5,196 nucleotides of DNA from an uncultured Eubacteriales bacterium (GTDB lineage Bacteria; Bacillota; Clostridia; Christensenellales; UBA1242), in NCBI GenBank assembly GCA_949067325.1, contig CARTDZ010000029.1, positions 1 through 5,196 of the forward strand, in the 5' to 3' direction. A program made the translations under genes and the position numbers. The notes beneath the pieces are model-generated. The model worked only from the letters and a program-made list of their open reading frames with translations, made no database searches and had not been told where the DNA came from. Positions within the stretch are counted from its first letter, which is position 1; each line of letters starts with the position of its first letter. This document shows positions 3,530 through 5,196 of this stretch, in pieces.

Positions 3530-4426
3530 TTACTTTTTATTTAATCTCAAATCTTGACCACCAATTTGCAAGCAAATTGAAGTTTGTTTATCAATAATTC
3601 TGCTCGAAATACGTTCGTCATAAAGATCTCGAAGCTCTTTTAAATCAAGGTTTGATGTTATGATTGTTGGCAAATGATTAATTTTACGTTCGTTAAGCAC
3701 TTGATATAAAAAGTTTACAGTCACACCTTTTTGCACAAGTTCAGTGCCAAGGTCATCGACAAAAAGTATTTCAGCCTCAAGATATTTGTCAAGAATAGCT
3801 TGCTTTTCTTCTAAGTCGCGTGAAGTATAACTTTTCATAAAATCTTGGTTCATCTTAAAAGCTGTCGTCAGCGTAACAAGATGACCTTTTTTGATAAGTT
3901 CATTCGCCATACACTTTGTTAGGTGAGTTTTGCCCACGCCAGTTCCACCACTTAAATAAATAACAGTCTTGTCAAAGTTAGAGTGGCACCATTCTTTCAT
4001 TTTGGCGTAAACTTTTTTCATATAGTCGCCATTTTCAAAAATGTCAAACCTTGCTTGGTCAAATTCTTCAAGGCTGCCAAAGCCACTCTCTCGCAAAATG
4101 ATTTTGTTAAGTTCAGCCTTCAAACAATCACATTTCTTGCCTTCAACATAACCACTGTCATTGCATTTCTTGCAGGAATAATTTGGCTCAATTGAGGATA
4201 TGCCAAGCTCTTTCAATCGCTTTTCATAATTTGCCTTTTTTAGAGACAAATCAATCTTTTTGCCTTCTTTTGCGCTTTCAATCATGCTTGACACATAATC
4301 GCGATAAAGCTCCTTAAACCGCTCGTCCACAAGTGCCTCTGCCTTGTTTGCTCTTGCGGCAATTTCAGCACTATTTCCTCGATTATTTATTATGCTCAAA
4401 GCTTCATTTAAAATTTTCTCTCTCAT
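3530..4426 (-). CDS. DnaI/DnaC-like replicative helicase loader (AAA+ ATPase)
   Basis: This 298-residue ATPase should load the replicative DnaB-type helicase onto DNA. The N-terminal part (about 1-75) is helical. It is followed by a four-cysteine cluster C85-x2-C88-x10-C99-x-C101, probably a zinc site linking the helicase-binding and ATPase parts. The AAA+ core carries Walker A GGTGVGKTH (160-168), Walker B ILFVDD (220-225), sensor 1 in TIITSNLD (254-261) and an arginine-finger region ERISSRI (271-277). Length and layout fit Bacillus DnaI (about 310 aa) better than E. coli DnaC (about 245 aa). GGGAG at 4437-4433 lies 6 nt before the ATG and touches the TAG stop of the upstream DnaD-like gene, so the two are probably coupled. 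That pairing supports a chromosomal rather than a phage role. Confidence 0.92.
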   Translation of the reverse strand: MREKILNEALSIINNRGNSAEIAARANKAEALVDERFKELYRDYVSSMIESAKEGKKIDLSLKKANYEKRLKELGISSIEPNYSCKKCNDSGYVEGKKCDCLKAELNKIILRESGFGSLEEFDQARFDIFENGDYMKKVYAKMKEWCHSNFDKTVIYLSGGTGVGKTHLTKCMANELIKKGHLVTLTTAFKMNQDFMKSYTSRDLEEKQAILDKYLEAEILFVDDLGTELVQKGVTVNFLYQVLNERKINHLPTIITSNLDLKELRDLYDERISSRIIDKQTSICLQIGGQDLRLNKK

Positions 4427-4436
4427 ATTTTACTCC

Positions 4437-5196
4437 CTAAACATCAATCTCGTCAATGGATTGAAATAGTGCATTTATCTCTTCTTTTGAGTAACTTCTT
4501 CCGCTAAAGTTTTCACACTTAGTTCCAATCTTTTCAGCAGGGCAGGAAGTCTTTTTTGCCTCTTCTACAGTCCTAATACCTTTCTCATGCCAGTCTGCAA
4601 GAACGCGACTTAAATACTTGATAGGGTTTTGCTTGCCTTTTGAAATAGAGGCTGCGTAAAAAATCACATCTTCGCCCAAACGCCAGCTTTCCTTCCAAGT
4701 CTTGAAATTTTCACGGTCAATAAAATTGACATTGCGGCTCACTCCAGCTTCCTCAAGCACCTTTTTTATTTGACCATCAGTTGACACAACCTCGTTCATA
4801 AACTGCATCAAAGCCTCTTTTGTCAAAATGCCTAACTTGTAAAACTTTGCGATAGTCTTATCCATGCCTTCAAGAGTTCTGATAGACTTTTTAAAGCAAT
4901 AAAAGGCGATTTCTAAAAGAACATCTTTGTCAAAGCCAAGATTGAGCCATCTTAAAATATAGTTTTCAACTTCGCCATCAAGGCTTTCATAATAAACACC
5001 AATTGTCTTGTTTATCTCGCGAGCAAGAAGATAAAGCTCGCTCTTCTCACTTTCAAAACTTTCAATTTCAAGCACTGAAAACAGCTTCATCTCAAAATAT
5101 TTGGTCAAGATGCTGTCTATCCTTTCAAGACTTTTGCTTTTGCCTTTGCCTTTCTTTGCTACATAAATAATCACATCAAGATTAAACCCAAAATCA
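4437..5196 (-). CDS. DnaD-domain replication initiation protein, 5' end cut by window
   Basis: The reading frame is open to the right edge. A GTG at 5174 exists, but the seven codons upstream of it continue the same frame (ending FNLD), and the sequence starts in the middle of a domain, so the gene is almost certainly truncated here. Three related segments can be aligned: DVIIYVAKKGK at the edge, DVLLEIAFYCF with KLGILTKE (about 4806-4973), and DVIFYAASISKGK with LADWHEKGIRTVEE (about 4554-4703). The third matches the DnaD/DnaB C-terminal (DnaB_2) motif best. Proteins of this class remodel DNA and help DnaI-like loaders place the replicative helicase at origins and stalled forks. It ends 10 nt before the loader gene and shares its operon. 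An acidic tail (NALFQSIDEIDV) closes the protein. Whether it corresponds to Bacillus DnaD or DnaB is not clear. Confidence 0.82.
   Translation of the reverse strand, partial: DFGFNLDVIIYVAKKGKGKSKSLERIDSILTKYFEMKLFSVLEIESFESEKSELYLLAREINKTIGVYYESLDGEVENYILRWLNLGFDKDVLLEIAFYCFKKSIRTLEGMDKTIAKFYKLGILTKEALMQFMNEVVSTDGQIKKVLEEAGVSRNVNFIDRENFKTWKESWRLGEDVIFYAASISKGKQNPIKYLSRVLADWHEKGIRTVEEAKKTSCPAEKIGTKCENFSGRSYSKEEINALFQSIDEIDV

Noticed and set aside
3484..3597. Small + strand ORF starting at ATG 3484 after the hydrolase stop
   Set aside because: It runs through the bidirectional terminator and antisense to the helicase-loader gene, and is short with no family resemblance.
3983..4195. 70-aa + strand ORF with hydrophobic residues
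   Set aside because: It is antisense to the zinc and linker region of the helicase loader and its hydrophobic look follows from the complementary codons.

Overview
The window reads as part of the chromosome of a low-GC, Gram-positive-type bacterium, most likely an uncultured member of the Clostridia. The reasons are AT-rich coding sequence, strong AGGAG-type ribosome binding sites mixed with TTG and GTG starts, intrinsic terminators after most units, a DnaD-like/DnaI-like helicase-loading gene pair, and a MazF toxin very close to the Bacillus EndoA/NdoA type located downstream of acpS. No insertion sequence, phage gene, CRISPR array or rRNA is visible. UGA is used as a normal stop codon.

Left part (1-1647, + strand): a compact operon encodes a 67-residue XRE-type repressor, a one-domain YigZ/IMPACT protein, RecX (regulator of RecA) and AcpS (holo-acyl-carrier-protein synthase). 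The genes abut or overlap and end at a strong terminator. At the extreme left edge a near-perfect sigma-A promoter points out of the window on the minus strand. Its 17-bp spacer is filled almost exactly by an 18-bp palindrome, a good candidate operator for the XRE protein.

Middle (1681-2281, + strand): a two-gene unit encodes an unrecognised 80-residue protein overlapping a complete MazF/EndoA RNase toxin, closed by a terminator that overlaps the mazF stop codon. The first protein sits where the antitoxin is expected but shows no familiar antitoxin fold. An A-rich convergent spacer follows. On the minus strand a promoter, a tRNA-Trp(CCA), an unrecognised 60-residue ORF and a G-U-rich terminator appear to form one transcription unit (about 2793 down to 2388).

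Right part: a divergent promoter drives a metallo-beta-lactamase-fold hydrolase of the glyoxalase II type whose start codon lies about 7 nt after the -10 box, so its mRNA is probably leaderless. This gene converges on a minus-strand helicase-loading pair: a DnaD-domain protein cut by the right edge, followed 10 nt later by a DnaI/DnaC-like AAA+ loader. Both units share one bidirectional terminator at 3491-3521.

Most of the window is housekeeping. The least explained items are the protein in the antitoxin slot, the small ORF behind tRNA-Trp, the palindrome-filled edge promoter and the leaderless hydrolase gene.
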